In this document: positions 31,320 through 42,191 of the stretch, in pieces | Layout: each line of letters opens with the position of its first letter | Position numbering within the stretch: position 1 is the stretch's first letter | Source: Icerya purchasi | Lineage: Eukaryota > Arthropoda > Insecta > Hemiptera > Monophlebidae | Length of the DNA stretch: 64,000 bases | NCBI GenBank assembly: GCA_039619475.1 | Contig: CM077116.1 | Coordinates: forward strand, 29,326,183-29,390,182 | Direction of reading: 5' to 3' | Program-made: the position numbers and the translations under genes | Notes under the pieces: generated by a model | Database searches by the model: none | What the model was told of the DNA's origin: nothing | Seen by the model: only the letters and a program-made list of their open reading frames with translations

Positions 31320-33050
31320 TTCAGTTATATTCACTTTTTATTTTTGTCAAATTTAAATATAAAAAAAAAGTTTAAATCATGAACTGAACACGCTTGGTAA
31401 AATTTAATTTGATCCATTAATTAACGAAGCGATGTTTTATCAAGTCATTCGTTTATTTCCTGATTTTCAAGAATGCTTCTGTTTCTGAACTTTCAAAATA
31501 GTGAAATCTCACTATATAAACGGTCAATGTAATATTATTTTTAGCAGACAAAAAAGTTTGTTTCGACTTAAAATTGTAATATATATTCGAATCTCTTTTT
31601 CCTTTTGGTATCATTGCCTGCATTCATACTGTCATTAATGTCAAAAAACAATAAAAAATAAAAACGGGGAATTTCTATTAAGTTAAACTGAACTGTGTTA
31701 ATTATACGAATCGATTTTAGCGAACTTTACAAAATTAGATAAGTCCGGTGAACCACTAAGCAGTTCCACGTATCGCGATTATTAATGTCGCTGTATTTTC
31801 TTTGTTACTAATTAGAGATCGACTCCAGCGAAATTTCTAGATAAGTGGTTTCAACTAAGTTATTCTTATCTTTTTTTTTTCAACCCAGTAATAATCAATT
31901 ATCAAAAATTGCTAAACTGAAACTACCGATCGAAAAATTGGAAATCTTATTGATATAAATATTCGCTGTACTGGAAAGATTTGTAAAAAAAAAATGTTAT
32001 TTCAGTAACATCAGTTGTTCTTGTAGTAGCAGTTTTCCTGTTGTTTCAGTAGTCCTAAGCGATGAACATTGTTGTTAATCCGCTTCAAGAATTGTACAAA
32101 TACAACAACGGTGATCTAGCATGTCAAAGAAACACATTACACCTAAAAACGAAAGAACGCTATAATAGAACAACGACGATTTTGTCACTCTTTTCATATT
32201 ACCTCCAGCGGAAGAATGACGTACCCGTTAATATTTTATTTAATATCTGAAGCTATTACAAGGTTTGGAATAAATAACTATTATTTGAATTACCCGTAAG
32301 AATCGTTAGATCTATCTCCGTCTTCTCTCTTCTCCTTCCCCTTCTACATCTGATGCTGGCAATCTTTCACTATAATTATGGATATCAAGTCATCCAAAAC
32401 TGGTTCGTGTTTTTAATAATTAATTTGTACGTTTTTTGATGCCTCGTATTTTTGTTTCTCTACGTAATTATAGTGTTAAAACATACGCCGGTATTTTAAT
32501 ATAATTTAGAACAGTAAAATATTTCCACTCGGCTAAAAATATCATATAGGCATGGTTTTCAGTTAAACAAATAATTTTCACAGTCACATTATACAGTAGC
32601 AGCGAAAAACATTAGTGTTTTCGTTAGCTGTAATATTTTTCGTTAGCTTTAATATTTCTCGTTAACTTTAATATTTATTTTCATTTTACGCGAGTCACAA
32701 TTTCAGACGATACCATAGTAGTCACATTCGGGGTTATATTTTTTAGGTTTTATGACTTCATCGATCGCCGCTACTATTTTAAATTCTGTCAGTACGAGTG
32801 AATGAAATCACGCGATATTTCATAAGTAATCGAGAATAAAGAAAATTGATAACGATGATATTAAATTAAAACAATGTTTCTTTTATCTGACATAATGTTA
32901 AACTTGAGTCATTAGTTTATAGGAATAATTTCTGAAACCCAGAATGCATAAACAGAAACGAAGATAAGTAAAAAAGCGAGTTATTAATAGACGGACGAGT
33001 AAAAATATTTTCGTATACACGGAACTTTCGTGAATGTTTTCGCTCAGAGA
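31320..33050. other. Non-coding AT-rich stretch
   Basis: A 62-codon frame at 32062-32250 has no recognisable domain. Nothing else is seen. Confidence 0.4.
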
Positions 33051-33054
33051 TGCA

Positions 33055-33600
33055 GAGAATTCGATCATCCTTTATATCTACGCTTCATAGATTATAGCGA
33101 AGCTTGCGACATATTAATGTGCGAATTCTAAAAGATATCGGCTTAAACGGAGTAGATATAAAAAAAATACACAACATATTATCAGACGGCTATGGTACGT
33201 TGCTAAAACGCTTTACCGATATGAAATTAAAATCAACAGAGCCATTATCGCCTACATTGTTTAACGTGAGTATTTAGGGGCATTTTCAAGCAAGCTTCAG
33301 AACAGCTTAGTAATACGTTTATTTCAGAAAATATTGCAAAAAGAAAAAAACCTAGTGGATCTTCCCGGAATCTGGGAAGGAGGAAAAAAATTACTTTAAT
33401 TCCGATCACGGTATGCAGCGATGGAAAACTTGTTTGATATATTTAGTGATGACAAAACCGTATTTCCGTTTCATGACGAAACTTTAAGAGTCCGCGAACA
33501 ATTCTTAGCAAAATTAAAAAGTACGAGAACTATAGCTAATTATATAAATTTTGAAGTATCCGATAAACGTGCTTATAATAAGAAATTCCTTTAATTAAGT
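33055..33600 (+). mobile_element. RTE-like reverse transcriptase remnant
   Basis: Plus-strand pieces read IDYSEACD (motif A, 'DYRKAFD'), VLKDIGLNGVDIKKIHNIL and EPLSPTLFNV (motif B, 'GCVLSPLLFN') between 33070 and 33270. The pattern follows RTE-type reverse transcriptases. Downstream of 33280 no motif can be placed with confidence, so the end is uncertain. Confidence 0.45.
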
Positions 33601-33603
33601 AAA

Positions 33604-33870
33604 ATAAAGTAAAGTGAGTCCCATTCCCTTGATAGGGCGTCGGAGCGATTGTGAAGTTAAGGTGAACAATGTACTAAGCCTATTGGATCTGATGAGGATA
33701 CCGGGGCCATTTCCTTTCTCTCGACCAACTTTACTTTCCCAGATTTCTCTGGTGTAACCAATTTAATTTCAAATTGGATATATACCTGAGGGCGATTCGG
33801 ATCCGGAACGAGACAAGTCTCGAACCCGTGTCCCCTGATTTAGTAGCCAAGCACCTTAACAAACGTAACC
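33604..33870 (-). mobile_element. tRNA-like SINE, copy 1
   Basis: On the minus strand a tRNA-like head reads TTAAGGTGCTTGGCTACTAA...GGGTTCGAGACTTGTC; GGGTTCGAGAC is a good polymerase III B box, while the A box is poor. A ~200-bp body follows and ends in a TTTACTTTATTTTAC tail (33604 side). A second copy at 51495-51711 in the same orientation shares the B-box region, GATTTCTCTGG and CCTTGATAGGG, so this is a real interspersed family. Confidence 0.65.
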
Positions 33871-33879
33871 GAAATTGTC

Positions 33880-35330
33880 AGTTTTAATTTTGAAACTTTA
33901 AAGATCCGATGATTTGTAAGATCAAAAAAAAATTATTTCAAAAAAACTTTACGGGAAATATTTTTCTTTAATTTATTATTTAGATTAAAATTTAAATTAC
34001 AGTAATTCGTAACTTATTGCACGACACCATTGACGCTTGATACAAAACATACTCGACTAGTTTCCTATATACGTGATAACAATTACTTTTTTATTGTTTT
34101 GTTTTCTTTTTTAAATTATTTCCACAATCCAGTTGTCTGAAATATAACTCTATTCAACAGCTGGGTATTTAATCCCCTACATGGTATCGATTTTTAAACT
34201 TTCGTTCAGAAAATGCAAAATTGTCTGTTTTAAAATACATTTAAAATTATCAATAGTACAAATGAAAATAACTGCTATACCTGGAATACAAATACGCAAA
34301 AACTGGCTAAACGGCGAACGCTGAGCCAAACAAATAAATAATAAAAAATAAATAAACAAAAAAAAAAAAAAGTAAATTTCAAGATTATTTTATTTTGGTA
34401 TTAATGTAGTCAACTCATTAACTATGGTCGATTTAGAAAAACTGTTTTTTTTTGTTTTACTTGGAAAATTCTTTTTCTTTAATTGCTCTTTTATTGTTTC
34501 CTATTACACCCCCCTCAAAAAAAAAAACCCAAAAAACACGCTAATTATTAACATAAAATGAAGATAATTACGAAAATGGTTGAATATTTCTTAAGAATTG
34601 TTTGTAAGCGTCATTATACTTGGTTCTATTTTCTTCCATTTTTTTTATTTATTTCCTAATCGCGCTGACCTGAATTTCGAGAAATAAATACTTTTTCGAC
34701 TTAACCTAATTATTCATTTCCTTTGTCCATTTGCTATAAATAACACGGAAACGAAAACCAGTTTCTATTTTAGTTTTTTTTTTTACTTTTTTAGTCCCAT
34801 CCCTTCGCCTGATTACCTAGGCGGCCATGAATGGGATCTCAGGCATTTTGATGATAAGCAAGTACATTGAATAAAAAAAAAAAAGGGGGGGACCGTATCT
34901 TTCTATTGTAAAACGTTGTTCGTAATATTCTGGCGCAAATAAATTATTAGCAAGCTAGGGTTCTATAATGCAAATTAAATATTTTTTTCGAATGGACTAT
35001 TTCTTCCCGTGACCAAAGTGTGTGTGTATGTGTGCAGCGGGTTGGGGTAACGAGCAGAGCTGTTTTTTATAGATTTTTTTAAGTTGGTATCATGAAAAAA
35101 ACGATAATTTCCCACTTTGACTAAATGTATGATAGGCTAAAGAAAAATAAAAACACTTGACTAGTTATTAGTTTTTTCAATTTCTAAAAAATTATCGAAT
35201 CAAAAAAAGAATTATTGAAATTATAATTAATCGTTTTTTTATTCGTAAATTATTTTTCATCTTAAATGTGTGATAATAAATAAAGAAAAAAAATTGAAAA
35301 ATCGCTAATATTATAGTCTACTTTGAAATA
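33880..35330. other. Non-coding AT-rich stretch
   Basis: No gene recognised. A possible retroposon 3' end (CCTGATTACCTAGGCGGCCA..., inverted GATCTCAGGC, then A12) lies at 34805-34880. Confidence 0.35.
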
Positions 35331-35339
35331 GGACCAAAC

Positions 35340-35636
35340 TTACACTCTAGCGACTGTTCCTTCGTTTGTGATTCTGACCACGTGCTATTTGAATGCCCCA
35401 ATCTTTCCTCCGAACGTAATATCCTGTACGTTCAGCTATTAAAGCTGAATTTTCCTACTCCATATAATGCTTCCTATATCTTAGCTTTGTCGTCTTCATA
35501 GGTGGTTCCTATTCTTGCCTTTTTTCTTTCATCGATCTCTGACCGGATTAAAATTTAATCTCTAACATAGTCCAATTATTCTGGGTAGCTGCCCTCGGTT
35601 GGCCAAACCCAAAAAAGAAAAAAAAAAAAATTTTAC
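35340..35636 (+). mobile_element. Family X LINE, 3' end only
   Basis: The plus strand reads CDSDHVLFECPNLSSERN, then LLKLNFPTPYNASYILAL and ISDRIKI and a stop near 35559, followed by a short 3' untranslated region and a poly-A tail at about 35616-35629. It matches the C-terminal Cys/His tail of the copies at 16.0, 37.6 and 56.5 kb. It is truncated just upstream of this motif. Confidence 0.75.
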
Positions 35637-35639
35637 ATA

Positions 35640-37340
35640 AAACTTTAAGCCGTTCTTTCGTTTTTACTATTCGTGTTCAGTCTGGTCGCATAAAAGTTTT
35701 CCCCAAAAGTCCGTGTGTGTATGTGTGTGGCAGTAATATGGAGATGTTAAGGTTAATCACTTTGTTCGTTCGTACGAATTCTTACTGGTTTTAAAAAAAC
35801 TTTTGCAACATTATCGTGAAGAAAAAAATTTTAGTGTTCCGAAATTTTTATTGCACAGCATTTTTTAATTTGATTCATGGCAACGGCGAAAGAAGAAAAC
35901 AATTGTTCAAGACGAAACGCTTTCGAAAACCCGGAAGTCGAAATAGCAAATAAGCGGTTGCTATTATTTTCTGTAAGTTTCGTCTTTTAAAACCACGTGA
36001 AATATGTTAAAAAGTTCTGCAGGAAAGATTCGTCACTATTTCTATTAGCCCCGATTTAGACAGGTCTAATTGTTCATTTCCTAATTAATATTCGCGGTCT
36101 TTTTTAACCGAGCACACTGGTTTTAATTGCTTTGTTGAGTGACTAAATGTTCCTGAATGAACCTCAACATGTCAAAATATAACTAACGAATCACAAATGA
36201 GACTAGTCACGAATGGATTCCTAATTAGCTGTAATGTATACTATCAGTGACAATTCATGTTTTAGACGATAGTTATTATAGTATGTATTTATAGTATGTA
36301 TATGTCGATGGGTTGAATTTTCGACGCCCAAAAAAAAAAAAAAAAAAGTAGTATGTATAAATGGATTTACATCAGTATACGGGAAACAACGGATGGCTTA
36401 TTCCAAAATATAATCAGTCCGCGGATATTTCACGTTCTAGATAAATACTTTTAACGTTTAACCGCAACGTCCGGGGTCTTTTATTTCACCATTACTTAGA
36501 AATCTCTGAAGGCGAAAACAGAATTAAAAGAATTTTGTTAAATCGTCCGGGAGAATATTACCATTACGGAATGTGTACGGTGGGGTAAGTGAAAAAATTA
36601 AAAAGCTTATAAAATAAAAATTTATTGATGAAGAATGATCAGTATTAGCGATAAACAGCTCGTGCTGATAGCGTAAATTTTATTTTTCTGCTTGTCACAC
36701 CGTGCATTTTGCTTTTTTAATCTGGATTAATTCGAATCTTACAAATCATCGAAGCTTCGAAAATCCAAAATTAAAGCTGACCATTTCGGTTATACTTAAT
36801 TAGAGAAATTTCATACTGAAGCACGTCTGTCAGAAACTTTAAGATTTATGGACATAAATCCATACCTGTTTGTTAACATTTGTAAATGTGAAATAAATAA
36901 ATACCTCAAGAATAAACAAAAATAAATACAAAATAAGGTATTTATTTTAATTTATTCATTTTGTTAAAATAAATTATTCTAAACATATTTTCGTGTGTTC
37001 TTGAGGTATTTATTTATTTTATATTTCTAAAATTTATAATTAATATAATCAGATGCGTTTTATTTTTTATTTTGCTCGGAATTTTTTGCGAACTTTTAAA
37101 ATTTCGTCAAGAAATCAAAATACGGTTTTATTACCTCTAAATATAGCACAAGTTTTCTCCATTGCTGCATAACATAGCCGGAATTAAAATAATTTTTTTC
37201 CCACCTCCGACATTCCGGGAAGATCCGCCATGTTCTTTTCTTTCTACAATATTTTCTTAAATATGTATATTAGTGATCTGTTGTGAATTTTCGAAATATA
37301 ATGTTCGCGCTGTTAGGCAAAAAGATATATATGGTAGATT
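35640..37340. other. Non-coding AT-rich stretch
   Basis: No gene recognised. A poly-A run lies at about 36330-36346, and an inverted repeat at 36891-37019 is listed separately. Confidence 0.4.
36891..37019. repeat. Inverted repeat with 22-bp perfect arms
   Basis: AAATAAATAAATACCTCAAG plus AA at 36891-36912 is perfectly inverted at 36998-37019. The 85-bp centre is AT-rich and contains a further GGTATTTATTTTAATTTATT-like echo. It may be a very small fold-back element. Confidence 0.6.
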
Positions 37341-37359
37341 TTTTTTTTTGAGGGGGGGG

Positions 37360-38770
37360 GTGGGGGTCGTCCACTAGAAACCTCACCCGGAAACGACATG
37401 AGGAAGAGTTAACTAATTAGAACTTAATACGATCGGAAATAGCTGAAATAAAAGAACCGACGGCAGGAACAACAGACCGGGAAAGAAAGGACAGGATATA
37501 AGAAACACAATAGGGAGCAGGAAGCCTTAACTTTAAAAGGAGTAAATAATAGAGAAGAGCGTTCAGAATGAGCAGTACGCTCAAAGAAAATGTGATTAGC
37601 ACCGCAGACAACTGCTTCATTAAGATGTAGAGGACAAAATGGAGAGGAAATCAAAGAGAGATGATAGCGGGAAAAGGGCAATAAAGTGCGATTGAAACAT
37701 AGGCGAATAATAGAGACGATAACGGAACGTGCAAGGGAAGGGAATTCTGAAAACAAGGGTTAGCAGGAAGGTTAGGTTGAAATCAGAGTTAGAAGGCACG
37801 ATCATTGGTGGGGGCGGAAGGGTACACATATCCGACCAAAATTTAAAGTGAAATTTCTTACTTAAGGATAATAGATTTTAAAACTTGGCATTTTTTAAAA
37901 GTAAAAGCGAGAACGGGCAGCAACCTGAGCTAAAGTATCCGCCGTTTCATTACCCTCGATGCCTCTATGATTTGAAACCCGCAGCAGATCAACGTGAATA
38001 GAGTGATGAAAGGAAAGATTGTGAATGGGAGATCGTGTACAAAGAATAATTAAGTCAAAAGAGGAAAGCTAAACTGATAGCCTGAAGGGCACTCGTGGAG
38101 TCGGATATTATTAGATAGTAGAAGTTACGATCAGGCGAAAAATAAATATAATTGCACGTAGGATAGCCATCAACTCGGCCATAAAAAGTGGAAGACGAAA
38201 GGATTCAGAAAAAATAAAATGGGAGAGAATAAAGGAAGCTCCGACACCGCCGGGCCCCCTACAGCCGTCAATGAAGATGAGTACGTAAGAAGAAAAAAGG
38301 GAACCGATAGTGCCGTGAAATTCCTGTTTAATAACCGACTGGGACATTCACAATTAGAAAAAAAATATTCGTTGGGAGGGTGTGAGAGATCAAAATCGTT
38401 AAAAGAAAAGTAAGGGGGAATTATTATGGAAAATTATATGGGACAAAAAATAACTAAAACGACGAGAGATAAGGGCTAAGATGGGAATTTCATTAGGGAC
38501 AAAACGCCAATTTCCGGCGATGAAAATGTAGGAAGGGATAAGTTGAGAAAAAATGCAAGGTACACGTTTAGAAAGAAAACGTTAGCCTAACCAAGATCTT
38601 CAAACTGACGGAGAAGATGTATTAGATTCAGCAAGCATTGCTGAAACAGAAGAGAATTTAAGAGCACCGAGACATTGTGCAATTTGGAAAGAAGTGATTT
38701 GGTGGTATAGACATATAGACAGGTAAACAGTAATCAAACTTGGAGCGAGTGACATACTAGATTCACACTG
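37360..38770 (-). mobile_element. Family X LINE (copy with thumb, RNase H and tail)
   Basis: Minus-strand reading, frameshifted throughout: a thumb segment ('SKFDYCLPVYMS') near 38740, then QSVIKQEFHGTIGSLFSS and FIDGCRGPGGVGASF (RNase H Asp) at 38347-38240, LPLFMAELMAILRAI (Glu) near 38170, a 'GIEGNETADT' motif near 37950, and the C-terminal tail CGANHIFFE.TAHSERS near 37600 ending ISDRIKF at 37420. A T-run at 37341-37350 could be the inverse of its poly-A tail. It corresponds position by position with 49.8-51.1 kb. Confidence 0.75.
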
Positions 38771-38779
38771 TTTTGGACT

Positions 38780-40958
38780 TTTTTATAAAACTCTTAAAGT
38801 TCTTATGAAATATAGTAAAAATATTCATGCTATTACTAAGTAGCGAGATTTCCATCGGTAATACACGCCTGAAAAAAAAAACAAAAAAAAGTATTACTTT
38901 TTAATTTCCGAAATTTCAACTTGGAAGTTAGAACTCGGTTGTGACTGTTGAAAAATATATTTTAACGTGACTTTTGCTGATTTTTGCGATCGCCGGTAGT
39001 CGGTAGTTCGAGGATACAACATTTTGTTCGAAGAGCAGTTTATGATTCATGTGGACAATTTCACAAATTTACACGTTAAACGATTCCAGAGTTCCGGAAT
39101 TTCATTTTTGATTCTTTTATGTTTTCCAATTCGTTGTATTAACATTCTGCGTGTTGCACGGAGCCCTAAAAATTGCGGTGTGAGAAATATCTTCGCGCTT
39201 GATGTGTTTTGTTATAGTTCTGCGAACTATTAAGCCGATTGTTGTAGTGGTTTTTATTTTTTTATTTACTGGAAAAAAAAAATCTCAAAGAGCACGGGGA
39301 GTGTAAAATAAGTTATCTACCTGTCCCGCTAACGTATAATCACGTTTACACGACACAGATAGAATAAAATAGCAGCTGGTCTAAAAAGGTTTTGCAGATA
39401 CTCCGGCAGACACTCTATAGACAATTAACCGCAATTAAACGAACGATCACTACACAGCAGTGACACCGGGTTCTCTTTACTTCGTTTAAGTTCATTCTTT
39501 TAAACGGAATTCCCCAAGTGTATAAGTTTTCTTTTAGTAATCTACAGTCCTACACAACTGTCGATGATCGAGCAGTCCACATATTATCGCTGCTCGCCGT
39601 GTCGGACACCCGATACACACCTTGGACTTGGTCTGGACAGTTTCCTTTTTCTAATGATTTCGGGCAAGAACACGCGGTCGGTTATGTTAAAACTTTTACG
39701 GTCATGTTTTATCGATACATTTTCAAAACGAATATTGCGGTTTCTTTCTCAGTTCGCATCATCCGTATATTGACTTGACAGTGATCAATTGGCTCATCGC
39801 CGAGGCAAAAAAGAAAAAAAGAAAACGTCTCCAGGCTTTTTAAGAAACTTAACCTGATAATGGCGGTCAATAAATAATAAGTTTTTTCTTATTGGGAAAA
39901 TGGTAAATAATCACACGAATGTGTGCATTTCATATGATTATGTAATTTTCATTGAAAAAAAAAAAAAAAAAAGTAAGCATCAAAGACCAAATCTGCTTAT
40001 TCGGTAATTTTAAATTTCGCTGAAAAAACTGATTGGTTACAAAATTTTAATTTTAAAAATTTACACTTGATAATAATTTGTTTTTATCGATTGAACTAGA
40101 AACGAATTAAAATGTGTCGAACCCGTATGAGAATACTAAACCAAAAAGTACCTAAAAAAAAAACAAAAACGAACTGGTGCCTGTTGTCTAAATTATTACC
40201 GAATTTTAGTTATCCGTAATTTTATCGCATCGGTGCAATTTGTATTGATTTGCTTTGGATTCTAGGTGTGTCGACCGAGATAATCAGTAAAACACGCTAT
40301 TGACCGTCATCGGGGCCTCGTTGGTCGGTTTTGAAAAAAAATTGCAGTACATACGTACATACACTGTTGCAATTAGTCCTGTTCGCCGCTTTATTGTAAT
40401 CTATTACTATTCGCTTAGAAGAAAACGAAAAGTCGCGTAGGACGGCGCTCCATTGATATTACGAAAACTAGCGTTGCCTTGAATTTAATACTCGACTAAT
40501 TATAATTATCTTTAAGAAATCTCCTAAAATCGTGTTCCTTTTACGACCTTACCAGTGTCTATAAAAATGATTTCGGATAAAATAACATAAAAAAGACAAC
40601 AAAATAAACGTACGTGCTTAAATTAATATTCGCTTACACGTATATGCAAAAGGAGAAGAAACTACCTATCTGCGAAATCTGAAAAATTAAAATATTTCTC
40701 ACTCACACGATGCCGTAAAAACATTTGAAAAGTATAACATTGTTTTTTTTCAAATTACAAGACCAATCCGTTAAAATTTTTTTCTTCAGCCGCAAGATTT
40801 TTTCGCAACTTCGAGACAACTTAATTTTTTCAATTTCTGCAACTTGTTTTAAATTACGACGTGTAAAAGAAAAACTTCAATAAAGCAAATGCTGAAAAAA
40901 TAACTTTTAACAAACTTTCCTTTTTCATTTTTTTTTTTTTTTTGTCACATTTTAATTT

Positions 40959-40989
<31 letters not shown>

Positions 40990-41330
40990 AAGAAGAAGAA
41001 GAAGAAGAAACGTATATTTGCGCTTAATTTTTTTTAACAAATAACAATACATAACTTAAGCGGGTAATCTGTACCGGAAAAACATGATTTCCTTATCAGA
41101 TAACTTAATATATGTATATCAGAACATGAAAATGATAAACAAGAAAAAAATAATCTATAAAATTATAGACAGGAAAAGTTTAAAAAAACCTGACACATTA
41201 GCTTATTAAATAGTTTAAGTTTTAATGACTCAGCATAAAATTAGCATAATCTCGCAATTTAGATGAAATTCTAAGAGTTCATGGAAAGAAATTTACAATT
41301 TGGTGAGAAACAGAGATATAGGGCTGTAAA
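38780..41330. other. Non-coding stretch with microsatellite
   Basis: Two overlapping plus-strand frames at 39518-39778 stand out as less AT-rich, but neither shows a known domain. An (AAG)n array is listed separately. The 3' untranslated region of the Jockey-type element at 41.3-44.8 kb probably lies at the right end of this stretch; its poly-A tail could be the T-run at about 40928-40943, but this is not established. Confidence 0.35.
40959..41009. repeat. (AAG)n microsatellite
   Basis: About 17 AAG units in a row. Confidence 0.95.
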
Positions 41331-41425
41331 AATACTCAGAGTAACACATGTTTAATTCGCCTGTGTTTATATTTCTTGTATCTATGTTTTAAGGACTGAT
41401 AATTATACCTACCTATATTGTTTAT

Positions 41426-41520
41426 CTTGCAACTACCATGAATTTTGTTTTTTTAGTATTTATATTGACTCCTTTCTTCTTGCAGTAGACTAAAAAAACA
41501 AAATTCATGGTAGTTGCAAG
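41426..41520. repeat. 32-bp perfect inverted repeat at the RTE 5' junction
   Basis: Arms at 41426-41457 and 41489-41520 are exact inverses separated by 31 bp. They result from the overlap between the inverted 5' piece and the forward body of the RTE insertion. Confidence 0.95.
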
Positions 41521-42191
41521 ACAGCCTAATCTAAATGAAAAATTATTTTTAGACAGCGAAGAAATCGAACGAACGGAAAAATATAAATATTTAGGTAGCT
41601 GGATAACACAAAGTAATGATTCTGATATGGAAATACGTACTCGTATAGAGATGGCCAGAAACACATTTATGAAATTAAAAAACACCCTTTGCGATAGGAA
41701 ATTAAGCCTAAGGATCAAGAACAAGATATGCAATGTTACGTATGGTCAGTGCTACTGTATGGAAGCGAGACATGGACCATAAAGGAAAATATGAGGAAGC
41801 GTATATCATCATTTGAAATGTGGTGCTACAGAAGAATGTTGAAAATACCGTGGACCAAAAAGTTAAAAAATGAGAAAGTACTGGAACTAATGGGAACTGA
41901 CCGAATATTAATGACTATAGTAAAAAGAAGGAAGATAAAATTTTTTGGACACTTCATGAGAGGTGAAAAATACAAATTACTACAGACAATAATAATGGGC
42001 ATGATAGAAGGAAGAAGAAATCCGGGAAGAAAAAAGACCGCTTGGATAGATAATATAAAAAAATGGACCGGAATTAAGAAAACAGAAGATCTAGTCAGAA
42101 TAGCAAAAGATCGAAATCAATTCCAGCAGATAATCCAATCCATACATGATGATTAAGCAATACCCGAATCGGGTGGCACGAGAAGAAGAAG
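41426..42191 (+). mobile_element. RTE-type LINE insertion with inverted 5' end
   Basis: The copy is flanked by ATATTGTTTAT at 41415-41425 and 42192-42202, a perfect 11-bp target-site duplication inside the Jockey-type ORF2. The main part (41489-42156, plus) encodes a reverse transcriptase C-terminus: TKKTKFMVVARQPN, YKYLGSWITQS, a frameshift near 41730, CYVWSVLLYGSETWTIKE, SFEMWCYRRMLKIPW, IKFFGHFMRG, GRKKTAWIDNIKKW and a stop. The first 63 bp (41426-41488) are inverted: read on the minus strand they encode YCKKKGVNINTKKTKFMVVAR, the segment just upstream of and overlapping the plus part. The 3' tail is (AGA)n-like. It is 5'-truncated and frameshifted. Confidence 0.88.

Noticed and set aside
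42095..42191. Apparent C-terminus FFFSCHPIRVLLNHHVW of the Jockey-type ORF2
   Set aside because: These residues come from reading antisense into the RTE insertion; the native end lies at 41336-41425.
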